DNA of 64,000 nucleotides from Methanobrevibacter gottschalkii DSM 11977 (GCF_003814835.1 NZ_RKRG01000001.1:372001-436000); one strand, 5' to 3'; counted from the stretch's first letter, positions 26,367-35,921 are shown. Made by a program: numbers and translations. The notes: generated by a model not told the origin, from the sequence alone.

Positions 26367-27230
26367 ATGATGAAAATTAAAATTGCAATACCATCGAAAG
26401 GAAGAATAAGTGAACCTTCTATAAACATTTTAGAAAAAGCAGGTTTAGGGTTAATTGATAAAAATAATAGAAAACTAATTTCAAAAACATTTAATGAAGA
26501 TATAGAAGTTATGTTTGCAAGAGCATCTGATATTCCAGAATTTGTCAATGATGGAGTTGCAGATATGGGAATAACAGGTGTTGATTTAATTAATGAAAAT
26601 GAAGCAGATGTTATAGAATTACTTGACTTAAGATTTGGTCAAACAAAATTAGTTTTAGCAGCTCCAGAAGAATCAAATATAAATTCAGTTGATGATATTA
26701 CAGAAGAAATGAAAGTCGCTACTGAATTTCCAGTATTAACTAAAAAATACCTAGATAAAAAAGGTTTAAGTTTAAAAATTGTTAAACTAAGCGGATCAAC
26801 AGAAGCTGCACCATTTATTGGAATTGCTGATTTGATTACTGATTTAACAAGTACTGGAACAACTTTAAAAATGAATCATCTACAAATAATTGATAATATT
26901 TTAGATAGCACAATTAAACTTATTGGAAATAAATATAGTTTAAAAAATAAAAAAGAATTAATTGAAGCCGTTAGTACAAGTATTAAAGGAGTTCTTGACG
27001 CTGAACGTAAAAAATTAATTATGATGAATGTGAAAAATGATGATTTGGATAAAGTTAAAGAAGTAATGCCTTCCATGGGAGGTTTAACAATATCTGAAGT
27101 ATTATCAAATGAAAAAACTGTTGCTGTTCAAGCAGTTATTGATGAAAAAGAAGTATTTGAACTTGTAAACTGTTTAAGGAATGCTGGTGCAAAAGATATT
27201 CTTGTAGTACCAATTGAAAGAATAATATGA
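26367..27230 (+). CDS. hisG: ATP phosphoribosyltransferase, long form
   Basis: HisG joins ATP and PRPP in the first step of histidine synthesis. The 287 aa are the long form, with a C-terminal ACT-like regulatory domain (about 210-287, GGLTISEV and KDILVVPIERII), so no HisZ is needed. The N-terminal IAIPSKGRISEP and the PRPP-binding region DLITDLTSTGTTLKMN are typical. The next gene overlaps its stop in an ATGA, implying translational coupling. ATG 26370 is an equally possible start. Confidence 0.96.
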   Translation: MMKIKIAIPSKGRISEPSINILEKAGLGLIDKNNRKLISKTFNEDIEVMFARASDIPEFVNDGVADMGITGVDLINENEADVIELLDLRFGQTKLVLAAPEESNINSVDDITEEMKVATEFPVLTKKYLDKKGLSLKIVKLSGSTEAAPFIGIADLITDLTSTGTTLKMNHLQIIDNILDSTIKLIGNKYSLKNKKELIEAVSTSIKGVLDAERKKLIMMNVKNDDLDKVKEVMPSMGGLTISEVLSNEKTVAVQAVIDEKEVFELVNCLRNAGAKDILVVPIERII

Positions 27231-27721
27231 AAATTGGAATAATATATTCTACTTCAAAAAAATCTACAAAAAAAGCTTGTAAAATATTAGCTAGTAAAAT
27301 TAACACTGATGTACAATTAATACCTATTGAAAAAGCAAAAACAACATGCATTTTAAAATATAATTTCATCATATTCATTGCTTCTGCATATAACGGTAAA
27401 TTTCAGAGTAGTTTAAAAAGATATATTATTAGAAATATTAAAACAATAAAAGAAAAACCAATTGCACTGGTCATTAATAGTGAAGAAAATATTAATACAG
27501 AAGACATATTTAATAAAATATTTACAGAAGAATTAGTAAATTCATCATGTATTAACTCAAATTTTGGATATGAATTAAATATTAATGAAGGAAATTTTTT
27601 TGAAAAAATAAAAACAAAAAATAAAATTAAAAATAAAGAAAACCTTCCAAGTTTAAACATTGATGAAATCAATAAATTTAGTGATTATATAAACAATTTG
27701 ATTGAAAAAAGGGTTGATTAA
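27227..27721 (+). CDS. Flavodoxin-domain protein
   Basis: A 164-aa protein with a flavodoxin-like beginning (KIGIIYSTSKKSTKKACKILAS), a central strand-loop (FIIFIASAYNGKFQSSLKRYI) and KPIALVINSE. This pattern resembles the HemG/flavodoxin_5 group. The FMN-binding loop is not canonical, so cofactor binding is uncertain. It overlaps hisG by 4 bases and pyrB by up to 20, so the three form one unit; its role there is unknown. Confidence 0.65.
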   Translation: MKIGIIYSTSKKSTKKACKILASKINTDVQLIPIEKAKTTCILKYNFIIFIASAYNGKFQSSLKRYIIRNIKTIKEKPIALVINSEENINTEDIFNKIFTEELVNSSCINSNFGYELNINEGNFFEKIKTKNKIKNKENLPSLNIDEINKFSDYINNLIEKRVD

Positions 27722-28649
27722 AATTTTTAGATTAAAAAACATAATTTCAGTGAAAGATTTTGAAAGAAAAGATATTGAATATATACTAGATGAAGCATCA
27801 AAATTAGAAAATATTGCCAAATCTAGAGAAATATCTGAAGAGCTTAAAGGAAAAATTCTTGGATTAATGTTTTTTGAACCTTCAACAAGGACTAAAATGT
27901 CATTTGAAACATCCATGAAACGTTTAAGTGGAGAATGTATTGGATTTGAAAATAGTGGATCTAGTTCCGTGTCTAAAGGTGAAAGTATTGCAGATACGGC
28001 AAAAATGTTTGAAGGATATTGTGACGCATTAGTTATAAGACATGAACTTGAAGGAGTATCAAAATTTATATCAGATATTGTAGATGTACCTGTAATTAAT
28101 GCAGGTGATGGTGCTGGTCAACACCCTACACAAACATTATTGGATTTATATACTATTAAAAATGAAATCGGTGAAATTGATAATTTAAAAATAGCATTAA
28201 TTGGTGATTTAAAATTTGGTCGTACAGTTCATTCATTAACACATGCTTTAGGTTTATTTAAAAATATTAAAATATATTTAATATCACCTCCTGAGCTTAA
28301 AATGCCTCAAGAAGTTCTTCATGATTTGAACAAAACCAATGTAGAATATAAAGAAATCGGTTCAATTGAAGAAATAATTGATGATGTAAACGTTTTATAT
28401 GTAACTAGAATACAAAAAGAACGTTTTGCAGATATTAATGATTATTTAAAAATAAAAGGTGCATATATTATTAATAAAAACATGCTTGAAGGTAAAGATT
28501 TAATTATTATGCATCCTTTACCAAGAATTGATGAAATAGATACTAATGTTGATAATACAAAATATAATAAGTATTTTACACAAGCTGCTAATGCTGTTCC
28601 TGTGAGAATGGCCATTTTAAAAACATTAATAAAAAACAACCCTAAATAG
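27702..28649 (+). CDS. pyrB: Aspartate carbamoyltransferase catalytic subunit
   Basis: PyrB makes N-carbamoyl-aspartate in pyrimidine synthesis. The carbamoyl-phosphate motif [13 protein letters not shown], the [12 protein letters not shown] motif and the late MHPLPR are present; the length is about 308-315 aa. The start is unclear. TTG at 27702 has no ribosome site; TTG 27714 is another candidate. GGGTTGAT at 27711-27718 looks like a good ribosome site for a start at ATT 27723, which would give [12 protein letters not shown] as in relatives. PyrI is not seen nearby. It overlaps the convergent orc1 gene by 8 bases. Confidence 0.94.
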   Translation: MKKGLIKIFRLKNIISVKDFERKDIEYILDEASKLENIAKSREISEELKGKILGLMFFEPSTRTKMSFETSMKRLSGECIGFENSGSSSVSKGESIADTAKMFEGYCDALVIRHELEGVSKFISDIVDVPVINAGDGAGQHPTQTLLDLYTIKNEIGEIDNLKIALIGDLKFGRTVHSLTHALGLFKNIKIYLISPPELKMPQEVLHDLNKTNVEYKEIGSIEEIIDDVNVLYVTRIQKERFADINDYLKIKGAYIINKNMLEGKDLIIMHPLPRIDEIDTNVDNTKYNKYFTQAANAVPVRMAILKTLIKNNPK

Positions 28650-29805
28650 AAAATAAGGTTGTTTCAAGTAATGTTTCATCACATTGAAGTTTAATAATAT
28701 TAGTTCTTCCTTTTCCACGACCGCGTGAGATTGTATTAGTGGAAATAATTCCTAACATTTCAAGTTCATTAATAAAGTCAAATATTCTTCTGTAAGTAAC
28801 TGCATCTTTTTTATATAAATCTGTATAAGCTTCATATAATTTACCAGATGTAATTTCTTCTTTTTGTTTTGTTAAATTTAAAATAGATTCTAAAACTCTT
28901 TGTTGTTGAAGTGGTAAAGTGGATATAATTTCAATAACTTTATTGTGTTCTATTTTATCTTTTGCTCTTTTTACATGATTATTTGTAACTTTTTCTGAAT
29001 CTTCATCAAAAGCTAATTCACCAGCATTTTTAAGTAAGTCAAGAGCATACCTTGCATCACCTTCCTCTTTAGCGGCCATTGCTGAACATAATGGAATAAC
29101 ATCATTTTCCAATACATTTTCATTAAAAGATAATTCTGCCCTTTCTTTTAAAATATCAGATAATTGATCTGCACCATAAGGAGGAAATACTATCTCTTTA
29201 TCATTTAAACTACTTGTAACCCTAGATTTAATCAAATTTTTAAAATCTAAATAATTACTTATACATAATACAGAAACATTTTCTGTTCTTGTAAGAGTGT
29301 ATAAAATTCCATCCCCATCTTTATCAAGTAAAATATCAATTTCATCTAAAATAACAATTAAATGTAACTTTTTACCAAATGCATTTGTTTTAAAAATGTC
29401 TCTAAATGTATTTACAACTTCACCTTTTGTCCAACCACGATTTGGAACATCACGTCCAAGTTTATTACATAATTCTGCAATTACCTGATATTCAGTTGTA
29501 TAATCAGTACATCTAATATATTCAACTTTAACAAAAATATTCTTTTTACGAGCAATATCAATTAATTGTTCACGGGCAAATTTTGATGCAGCTGTTTTAC
29601 CTGTTCCTGTTTTACCATATAAAGTAACATTAGACGGAGTTACATTGCTTAAAACATCAATCCAATTTTTTGCAATTTGCCTAATTTGTTCTTCTCTGTG
29701 AACTAATTTATCAGGTAACCATCTATGATCTAAAGGACGTTTATCTTTAAATATAGTAGGCCCTTGTGTTTCATCATTTTCTAAATCTTCAAAAATATTT
29801 GACAT
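28642..29805 (-). CDS. cdc6: Orc1/Cdc6 replication initiator
   Basis: A 387-aa AAA+ origin-binding protein. Walker A is [10 protein letters not shown], Walker B is [13 protein letters not shown], sensor 1 is [10 protein letters not shown], and sensor 2 lies in [16 protein letters not shown]. The C-terminal winged helix is about residues 300-387 ([33 protein letters not shown]). It binds origin recognition boxes and loads MCM. The 650-base region upstream of its start is full of such boxes, as is usual next to an archaeal orc1 gene. Confidence 0.97.
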   Translation of the reverse strand: MSNIFEDLENDETQGPTIFKDKRPLDHRWLPDKLVHREEQIRQIAKNWIDVLSNVTPSNVTLYGKTGTGKTAASKFAREQLIDIARKKNIFVKVEYIRCTDYTTEYQVIAELCNKLGRDVPNRGWTKGEVVNTFRDIFKTNAFGKKLHLIVILDEIDILLDKDGDGILYTLTRTENVSVLCISNYLDFKNLIKSRVTSSLNDKEIVFPPYGADQLSDILKERAELSFNENVLENDVIPLCSAMAAKEEGDARYALDLLKNAGELAFDEDSEKVTNNHVKRAKDKIEHNKVIEIISTLPLQQQRVLESILNLTKQKEEITSGKLYEAYTDLYKKDAVTYRRIFDFINELEMLGIISTNTISRGRGKGRTNIIKLQCDETLLETTLFSI

Positions 29806-29881
29806 ATATCCACCATAAAAATTTATAAAAAAATTAGAGTATAATTTCCAGTGTTAATAATATAAAATATATCCTAAATAA

Positions 29882-29910
29882 ACATTTTTATTACAATTTT
29901 ATAAAAATGT
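29882..29910. repeat. Inverted repeat in the AT-rich part of oriC
   Basis: Two exactly complementary 10-bp arms with a 9-base spacer. Its position next to orc1 and the surrounding A/T tract suggest part of the duplex-unwinding element, though it could instead be an orc1 promoter feature. Confidence 0.45.
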
Positions 29911-30091
29911 AATAAAATTAATAAAATTATAAAAAATTAAATTGATAAAAATAAATTAAATTAAATAAAACAAAATAAAAATTAATTAAATATAATAATA
30001 ATTATTAAAATTTACTTAAATAAAAAAATATCCTATTAAATAAGATTAAAATTTAAATATGAAATAGTACTATTTCAAATATAATATAACA

Positions 30092-30105
30092 ATTTCAAGT
30101 GTAAA
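30092..30105 (-). repeat. Origin recognition box 1 (core)
   Basis: ATTTCAAGTGTAAA, a perfect core in reverse orientation without the AGAGGT element. A degenerate relative (ATTTCAAATATAA) lies 20 bases to the left at about 30072. Confidence 0.75.
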
Positions 30106-30193
30106 ATTACATGATAAAAAACAAAATTAAAGTATATTCAATGAACTGAACATTATTTTTTAAAAAAATTATCATGATTTTAAATTAAGAGAG

Positions 30194-30214
30194 AGACATG
30201 AATTTCAAGTGTAA
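30194..30214 (-). repeat. Origin recognition box 2
   Basis: ATTTCAAGTGTAA preceded by AGACATGA. The same 8-base prefix precedes box 3, so the two boxes are a 47-base-spaced direct repeat of 21 bases with one mismatch. Confidence 0.8.
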
Positions 30215-30240
30215 CTAAATTTTGCAAAAAACAAAAATCA

Positions 30241-30261
30241 AGACATGAGTTTCAAGTGTAA
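30241..30261 (-). repeat. Origin recognition box 3
   Basis: AGACATGA then GTTTCAAGTGTAA; same orientation as box 2. Confidence 0.78.
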
Positions 30262-30345
30262 AAATTTTAGAAAAATTAAATATAAATTTGAATTAAAAAA
30301 CAAAGAAAAATGAGATTATAGAATAAAAAATCAAGTGCAAAAAAT

Positions 30346-30366
30346 AGAGATAAATTTCAAATGTTT
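30346..30366 (-). repeat. Origin recognition box 4 (degenerate)
   Basis: AGAGAT, two bases, then ATTTCAAATGTTT. It differs from the full reverse box at a few positions and abuts box 5 head to head. Confidence 0.6.
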
Positions 30367-30385
30367 ACACTTGAAATATACCTCT
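30364..30385 (+). repeat. Origin recognition box 5 (full)
   Basis: TTTACACTTGAAAT, two bases, ACCTCT. Both elements are complete. The ACCTCT part, AGAGGT on the other strand, corresponds in position to the G-string of ORBs in other archaea. Confidence 0.88.
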
Positions 30386-30411
30386 TCATTCTTAATATAC
30401 ATTCGGAAATG

Positions 30412-30432
30412 TTATACTTGAAATGTACCTCT
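30412..30432 (+). repeat. Origin recognition box 6 (full)
   Basis: TTATACTTGAAAT, two bases, ACCTCT, one mismatch in the core; followed by CTCTCTTT. It is only 20 bases from the stop of the neighbouring gene. Confidence 0.85.
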
Positions 30433-30451
30433 CTCTCTTTAAATTAGTATA

Positions 30452-30910
30452 TTATTTTATGGGTGAAAAAGAAGGATTATTAAATTTTTTTTCAATTAAC
30501 CAAATACAATGTAATTTTGATTTAAAAACTCTTTTTATAGTTTTAATAAAGTTATCTTTAGTTAATCCATCTTCAAATATTTGATCAGTGATAATAAACT
30601 GTTGTAACATTTCGTCATGAATTTGAAGTTCATAGTCAACTAAAAAATTATTTAATCCAAAATTTAATTCTAAAATAAAATCTTTTTTAGTTTTTAAATC
30701 TGCTGAAACCATCAAATTAATATGTTCTTGTGAAACTTGTGTTGCACATGCAAAAACAATACAATCTTTTTGTTTCGGTTTTACAATATCTATTATATTG
30801 TCTTTTGGAAATTCAATAATAAAATGAAAATCAGCGTTTTCATCAAACTTCATTTCACGTAACATGTCTTCATCAAGTAACCATTTTTCAATTGTTTTTT
30901 CATTAATCAT
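30452..30910 (-). CDS. Conserved hypothetical protein next to oriC, DUF2299-like
   Basis: A 152-aa soluble protein. It starts MINEKTIEKWLLDEDMLREMKFDENADFHF and has alternating strand-like segments (FHFIIEFP, DCIVFACATQVSQEHINLM, FILELNFGLNNFLVDYEL) and a basic C-terminal helix. From memory this resembles DUF2299 of methanogens, whose function is not established. It reads toward oriC and its stop lies 20 bases from the last box. No catalytic motif is visible. Confidence 0.65.
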   Translation of the reverse strand: MINEKTIEKWLLDEDMLREMKFDENADFHFIIEFPKDNIIDIVKPKQKDCIVFACATQVSQEHINLMVSADLKTKKDFILELNFGLNNFLVDYELQIHDEMLQQFIITDQIFEDGLTKDNFIKTIKRVFKSKLHCIWLIEKKFNNPSFSPIK

Positions 30911-30975
30911 AATATCATCATCAATTAAAGAAATATAATAAATTATTTATTTTTTTATATTATATATAATAAATC

Positions 30976-32010
30976 ATGGTGTATAATGAATTAATAAATA
31001 ATATAAATTTAATAAATATAAATAATATTATTTCATTTTATTTATTTCTATTTATAATATTTGCATTATTACTTTCACTTGTAATAGATGTCTTATTTGG
31101 TGAACTTCCAGGAAAAATACACCCTGTTGTAATAATGGGTTCATTGATTAATTTTTTTAAAAAAAAATTTATTAATATTAAAAATTGGGCATCTGGTTTG
31201 ATGCTTGTTTTATGTACTAGTGTTATTTCAAGTGTATTATTATTAATAATTTATACTATTATTAAAAATAATATTATTTTATTATTTTTAGTATTTTCAA
31301 TTCTTTTATCTTCAACATTTTCTGTTAAAATGCTTTTACAAACAGCAATTGATGTTAAAAATGATTTAGATAATGATATTAAAAAAGCAAGAAAATCAGT
31401 TTCATATTTAGTTAGTAGAAACACGGAAGATTTATCTGAATGTTTCATTGTTTCTGCAGTTATTGAAAGTTTAACTGAAAATATAACTGATTCTTATGTT
31501 GCACCAATTTTTTATTATATTATTTTTGCAATATTCATTTTATTTTATCCAGTTCATTTGAAATTGTATTTATTATTGTTAGTACCAATGTTATATAGAC
31601 TTTCAAATACGCATGATGCAATGCTTGGATATAAAACACAGGAATTAATCTATATTGGTTTTTTACCTGCAAAAATAGATGATATTTTAAATTATATTCC
31701 TTCAAGAATCGCAGGTTTATTTATTGTTATGTCTGCATATTTACTTAATTTAGATGGGAAAAATAGTTTTAAAATAATGATGAGAGATGCTAGAAAATGC
31801 CCATCTCCAAATTCAGGTTATACAATGGCATCAACAGCAGGAGCATTAAATATTCAATTGATAAAAAAAGATACATACATTTTAGGAGATAATAATAAAA
31901 TAATCACTGCTAATGACATTTCAAGTGCTGTTAAATTATCTAAATTATCAATTATTTTATTTACATTAACAATTATTTGTTTATTTATATTAATTTATGT
32001 GATATTATGA
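30976..32010 (+). CDS. cbiB: Adenosylcobinamide-phosphate synthase (CbiB/CobD)
   Basis: A membrane enzyme of cobalamin synthesis that attaches the aminopropanol arm to the corrin ring. The signature VIDVLFGELPGKIHPVVIMGSLI is present, followed by SYLVSRNTEDLSECFIVSAVIESLTENITDSYVAP and RDARKCPSPNSGYTMAS. There are about five hydrophobic helices in 344 aa. It overlaps cbiG in an ATGA. A weak origin-box-like match (ATTTCAAGTGTAT, 31225) falls inside the gene. Confidence 0.94.
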   Translation: MVYNELINNINLININNIISFYLFLFIIFALLLSLVIDVLFGELPGKIHPVVIMGSLINFFKKKFINIKNWASGLMLVLCTSVISSVLLLIIYTIIKNNIILLFLVFSILLSSTFSVKMLLQTAIDVKNDLDNDIKKARKSVSYLVSRNTEDLSECFIVSAVIESLTENITDSYVAPIFYYIIFAIFILFYPVHLKLYLLLLVPMLYRLSNTHDAMLGYKTQELIYIGFLPAKIDDILNYIPSRIAGLFIVMSAYLLNLDGKNSFKIMMRDARKCPSPNSGYTMASTAGALNIQLIKKDTYILGDNNKIITANDISSAVKLSKLSIILFTLTIICLFILIYVIL

Positions 32011-33020
32011 AATTAGCGATTATATCTGTTTCAAATAAAGGTCAAAAATTAGCTTTTAAATTAAAAGAAAAATTAAATGAGGATTCAACTATATTGAAAG
32101 TAGATTTATATCATAAAAATGTTAAAAAATATTTTCAAATATTATTTTATGAATATGATGCAATAATAGCAATAATGGCTTCTGGAATTTTAATTAGAAC
32201 AATTGCCCCTTTAATAGAATCTAAAGTTACTGATCCGGCTATTTTAAATATTGATGATAATGGTAATTTTGTTATTTCTACTTTGTCAGGTCATCTTGGG
32301 GGTGCTAATAAATTAACAGATAAAATTGCTAATTTAATCGATGCAATACCTGTTATTACAACATCTACTGATGTTAATAAAAAATTAGGAATAGATATTT
32401 TAGCAAAAGATCTTTATTTGTCAATTAATAATACAAAGGAAATATTGTTTTTTAACAAATCAATTCTTGAGGGCGAACAACTTAATTTTACAATTAATCC
32501 AAATAAAAATTTTGATTATTTATTTAATTATTTGAAAAATATTACACTTGAAATAGATGTCTCTTTTTCTTATTCAAATAATATTAATACAGATGAAATA
32601 CATGTTAAATTAGATAATCATAAAATAATCTTAAAAGAAAGAAAAATTGTTGTTGGAATTGGTTGTAGACGTGGAAAAGAATGTTCTGATATATATAAAA
32701 GTTTAATAAAATCAATAAACGAGTTAAACATTGATAAATCACGAATTAACATGTTTTCATCAGCTGAAATAAAAAAAAATGAACAAGGGATATTAGAACT
32801 TTCAGATAAATTAAATATACCTGTTAATTTTGTTGAATTAGATAAATTAAAACTTTTTGAATCAAATGATATTCAAAAATCGGAATTTGTATATTCAAAA
32901 TTTGGTATTTATGGTGTATGTGAACCTTCAGCATTAATCACGGCAGGTTTTGATTCAAAATTAATATATAAAAAAACATCCTATGATGGTGTTACAATAT
33001 CTATTGCACTTTCAAAATAA
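32007..33020 (+). CDS. cbiG: Cobalt-precorrin-5A hydrolase
   Basis: CbiG opens the delta-lactone ring and releases acetaldehyde in the anaerobic corrin pathway. The 337 aa show an N-terminal domain (IIAIMASGILIRTIAPLIESKVTDPAILNID, FVISTLSGHLGGANKLTD) and the CobE-like C-terminal domain (VVGIGCRRGKECSDIY, GVCEPSALITAG). The start is ATG 32007, which overlaps the cbiB stop. An exact origin-box core lies inside the gene at 32542. Confidence 0.95.
   Translation: MKLAIISVSNKGQKLAFKLKEKLNEDSTILKVDLYHKNVKKYFQILFYEYDAIIAIMASGILIRTIAPLIESKVTDPAILNIDDNGNFVISTLSGHLGGANKLTDKIANLIDAIPVITTSTDVNKKLGIDILAKDLYLSINNTKEILFFNKSILEGEQLNFTINPNKNFDYLFNYLKNITLEIDVSFSYSNNINTDEIHVKLDNHKIILKERKIVVGIGCRRGKECSDIYKSLIKSINELNIDKSRINMFSSAEIKKNEQGILELSDKLNIPVNFVELDKLKLFESNDIQKSEFVYSKFGIYGVCEPSALITAGFDSKLIYKKTSYDGVTISIALSK
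32542..32554 (+). repeat. Origin-box core inside cbiG
   Basis: TTACACTTGAAAT exact; the following hexamer is ATGTCT, four of six matching ACCTCT, then CTTTTT. It is 2.1 kb from oriC and within codons for ITLEID. Confidence 0.5.
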
Positions 33021-33042
33021 GTAATAAAAAATAAAAAAGGAA

Positions 33043-33288
33043 TTAGATTGATTCTAATTTAGACAAAACTTCCCAAATTAATGTTCTTGCATGAACAGGG
33101 ATGTTTGGATCATTACTAATTTCATCTAATTTTCCTAAAACAGTACTTATTTTTACAGATTGATCTTGTTCTTCATCTTTTAATAAAGTACTGGATTTTC
33201 CTGCAGCCTCTCTAATGTTACGAGGTACAGTGTTGTTATCTGCGATATATTCAAGTATTTCACAAACTTCGTCAATTTGACTACTCAT
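33043..33288 (-). CDS. UPF0147 family protein
   Basis: An 81-aa all-helical protein conserved across euryarchaea: DEVCEILEYIADNNTVPRNIREAA and DPNIPVHARTLIWEVLSKLESI are typical of UPF0147. No function is established. A GGAGGG site precedes the ATG. It converges on cbiG with a 22-base gap. Confidence 0.85.
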   Translation of the reverse strand: MSSQIDEVCEILEYIADNNTVPRNIREAAGKSSTLLKDEEQDQSVKISTVLGKLDEISNDPNIPVHARTLIWEVLSKLESI

Positions 33289-33435
33289 AATACTCCCTCC
33301 AAAACGTGTTATTAAAAACAGTTAATAAAATTATTAATATCTATATTTGTTTGTAATCTCTTTAAATATTTTGTGGTAATCATCCCATTTCATTTGTAGA
33401 AAAATATAATAATTAATTAAAAAATAATTATAATC

Positions 33436-33612
33436 ATGTCAGATATAAGTAGAACAACTATAAATCTTCCCGTTGATTTAAAAAAAGAATTAAAAAAACT
33501 TGCTATTGATGAAGATACTTCATTATCTGGATTAATAATTAAAATGATTAATGAAGGAATGGAAAATAGAAAAAATAGTAATATTTCTTATTCAGATGAA
33601 GATAATAGTTAG
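33436..33612 (+). CDS. Small ribbon-helix-helix (CopG/Arc-type) DNA-binding protein
   Basis: A 58-aa protein beginning MSDISRTTINLPVDLKKELKK, followed by LAIDEDTSLSGLIIKMINEGMEN. The strand (TTINLP) and two helices are the ribbon-helix-helix pattern used by CopG, ParG and SegB-like proteins to bind DNA as dimers. It is too short for most gene finders. It lies 3 kb from oriC with no toxin gene next to it; its stop overlaps the end of fucA by 4 bases. Its target is unknown. Confidence 0.8.
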   Translation: MSDISRTTINLPVDLKKELKKLAIDEDTSLSGLIIKMINEGMENRKNSNISYSDEDNS

Positions 33613-34190
33613 TCTTCAACTGAATTTAACATACATGTTACAAATTGTGTTTTAGCACTCTCTTCAACAAAAATTGAGAGTAATTTTGCTTCTTTTAACT
33701 TATCACTAACACAAATCACACCATGATTTTTTAAAATTAAAACATCTTCATTTTTTATTCCCTCACTAGCATTTTTAGCTAATTCGCTAGTACCTGGTTT
33801 AAAATATTCAATTGAATTTAAATAAGGATTTTTTATTTCTCCAAAACCTTCTAATCTTTTAAGTTTTTTTGATGAAAAAGCAAATCCAGTAGCATATGTT
33901 GAGTGAGTGTGAACAATAGCATTTACATCAGATCTTTTTTTATAAATTTCTAAATGCATATTTAATTCTGAAGAAGGTTTTCCTCTAGTTAACAAATTCC
34001 CATCCATATCAACTAATACAATATCTTCTTCTTTTAAATAAGATAATGATTTTAATGTTGGAGTAATAGCAACAATATCTCCAGTACTTCCTTTAATTCT
34101 TTTACTAATATTTCCGGCTTTTCCAGAAACTAATCCTTTGTTATAAATTTCATTAGAAACATTTATAATTTCATTTATATGTTTTTTCAT
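33609..34190 (-). CDS. fucA: L-fuculose-phosphate aldolase-like class II aldolase
   Basis: A 193-aa zinc aldolase of the AraD/FucA family. It shows GLVSGKAGNISKR, the SSELNMHLEIYK catalytic Glu, the zinc pair in VHTHSTYATGFA and the third His in ILKNHGVIC. In methanogens this enzyme makes lactaldehyde from fuculose 1-phosphate as a precursor for coenzyme F420; that assignment comes from the family. It is 9 bases from polB on the same strand. Confidence 0.9.
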   Translation of the reverse strand: MKKHINEIINVSNEIYNKGLVSGKAGNISKRIKGSTGDIVAITPTLKSLSYLKEEDIVLVDMDGNLLTRGKPSSELNMHLEIYKKRSDVNAIVHTHSTYATGFAFSSKKLKRLEGFGEIKNPYLNSIEYFKPGTSELAKNASEGIKNEDVLILKNHGVICVSDKLKEAKLLSIFVEESAKTQFVTCMLNSVED

Positions 34191-34199
34191 TAAATAACC

Positions 34200-35921
34200 T
34201 CATTCAATAAATTTTAAATGTTTATATTTTCCTTTGTGAATTACTGGAACTTGAGCAGGCGTTGGTTCAATATTGTAAATTTTCTGAAATTCAGTTTGAG
34301 TCTGGAAAGTACCAGAATTAATTAAGTGAATTCCTTTGAATTTTTTATATGTATTAATGTGAACATGACCTGTATGGAATATATCTGGTAATTCATCTAT
34401 TACTAAATAATCTTCAAGTTCTGATGCAAGAGGAGTTCTTTCTCCATAAATTGGTGCTAAATGTCTTTTTTTCAACAATTCCTCCATTAATAAATCATTT
34501 CTTTCATGAGTAAATTGTTTAACAGCCATTACCAAATCATCAAAACTTCGGCCATGATATATTAAAACATTAATTCCATCAAGAGACACGACACCAGGAT
34601 TTGATATGAATTCCACATTATCAAGTTCATAAAGTGCTTTTGCATATTCTTCTGGAACAGCAGGTTGTGGTTCTGCTACTCTTGATGCATCGTGATTTCC
34701 AGGTGCAATAATAATCTTAATATCACTTCTAATATTTCCTAAAAATCTAGCTGCTTCGTTATATTGTTCAGTAATATCTTTAATTGCTAATTCCTTATCT
34801 TGATTTGGATAAACACCAATACCATCTACAATGTCTCCACCAATAACAAGATATTTGACATCTTCAGCAATTCTTCTTTGCTCTTCTGATCCATATTCAC
34901 AATTTATCCAATCAATAAATCTTTGGAAAGCATCTTCAAGAAATGTTAAACTACCAATGTGAACATCTGATAAAAATACAATTCCAAAATCCATTTCTTT
35001 ATCTGGAACTCTTAAAACACCCGGATCAATGATTTGTTGGCCAAATGCAAATCCCGGATCATCACTTTTATTTGCAATAACGCCAATAACTTCATCTTTT
35101 ACAAGTTTTTCAGCTTCAGCAAATAGCTCTTCATTATTATGTGAGAACAAAATTGAAATTGTTCCAGTATCATCTTCAAATTCGATAATTTTATGACCAT
35201 TTTTACTGGTTCTTATTTCACGAACCATTAATATTAAACTTAAATTCTCTTGTGAATCATCAATATCAGCTATTTTAGTATAATTCCTAAGTTCTGGTCT
35301 TTTGGATAAGATATTAGATAATTTTTCGTATCTACTTTTAAAATAAGAAATTAAGTTTTCAATTTCACCACTTGTATATGATTTTTTAGAAGTATCTTGT
35401 ATTATTTTAAAATCGTATTTAACATTAGTTTTTTGTTCATTTCTTTTAAATTTAATTTTTTCATCTTTAATTGTTTCAGATGCTTCTAAAATTTCTTTAT
35501 TTATATATTTTTCAGGAGTATCACTTTCTTTTTTTAAGTTATCTATAGTATCTTCTTTTTTGATAATACTTAAATCTTGTTTATTTTCTGCTTTTGTGTC
35601 AACTTTTATTTGTGGCTGTATTTCAGAAGGTGTTTCTTTTATACTTTCTTTTTTAATTTTTATTTCTTCATTATGTGTTATATCTTCTGTTAATGATTTT
35701 TGGTTATTTGACTCTTCTTTTTTAATACCATTAATTTCATCAACCATTTCTCCACTAACAGATATTAAATCTTTTGGTGAAAATTTATCACTTTTTAATT
35801 TAACTATTAATGATGATGCATAATTTATAGGATCTTTAGCATTTATAACCTTATTATATGCTTCAGGTGATAGGTTGATTCCTTTTTTTGCAAATTTTAA
35901 TAGAATTTTATTAGTTGACAT
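34200..35921 (-). CDS. polB: DNA polymerase D small subunit (DP1, exonuclease)
   Basis: The 573-aa proofreading subunit of the euryarchaeal replicative polymerase PolD. A Lys/Glu-rich linker occupies about residues 65-175. The OB-fold ([25 protein letters not shown]) precedes a calcineurin-like phosphoesterase with [26 protein letters not shown] and GHVHINTY. It lies 4 kb from oriC, as PolD genes do near the Pyrococcus origin; the large subunit DP2 is not in the window. It is cotranscribed with fucA. Confidence 0.95.
   Translation of the reverse strand: MSTNKILLKFAKKGINLSPEAYNKVINAKDPINYASSLIVKLKSDKFSPKDLISVSGEMVDEINGIKKEESNNQKSLTEDITHNEEIKIKKESIKETPSEIQPQIKVDTKAENKQDLSIIKKEDTIDNLKKESDTPEKYINKEILEASETIKDEKIKFKRNEQKTNVKYDFKIIQDTSKKSYTSGEIENLISYFKSRYEKLSNILSKRPELRNYTKIADIDDSQENLSLILMVREIRTSKNGHKIIEFEDDTGTISILFSHNNEELFAEAEKLVKDEVIGVIANKSDDPGFAFGQQIIDPGVLRVPDKEMDFGIVFLSDVHIGSLTFLEDAFQRFIDWINCEYGSEEQRRIAEDVKYLVIGGDIVDGIGVYPNQDKELAIKDITEQYNEAARFLGNIRSDIKIIIAPGNHDASRVAEPQPAVPEEYAKALYELDNVEFISNPGVVSLDGINVLIYHGRSFDDLVMAVKQFTHERNDLLMEELLKKRHLAPIYGERTPLASELEDYLVIDELPDIFHTGHVHINTYKKFKGIHLINSGTFQTQTEFQKIYNIEPTPAQVPVIHKGKYKHLKFIE

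Larger units (their letters stand above)
29806..30451. other. Predicted chromosomal replication origin (oriC)
   Basis: This gene-free 646-base region lies between orc1/cdc6 and a small conserved gene. The orc1-proximal half (about 29880-30060) is almost pure A/T and includes a 10-bp perfect inverted repeat (ACATTTTTAT at 29882-29891, ATAAAAATGT at 29901-29910), so it is a good candidate unwinding element. The other half (30092-30432) has at least six boxes matching TTTACACTTGAAAT. That core is, from memory, the sequence bound by Methanothermobacter Cdc6-1. Boxes left of 30366 point one way and those right of 30364 the other. Confidence 0.88.

Noticed and set aside
29940-30060. CRISPR-like spacing of repeats in the origin region
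   Set aside because: The repeated 13-mers are unevenly spaced, in both orientations, and match origin recognition boxes; there are no uniform spacers or cas genes.
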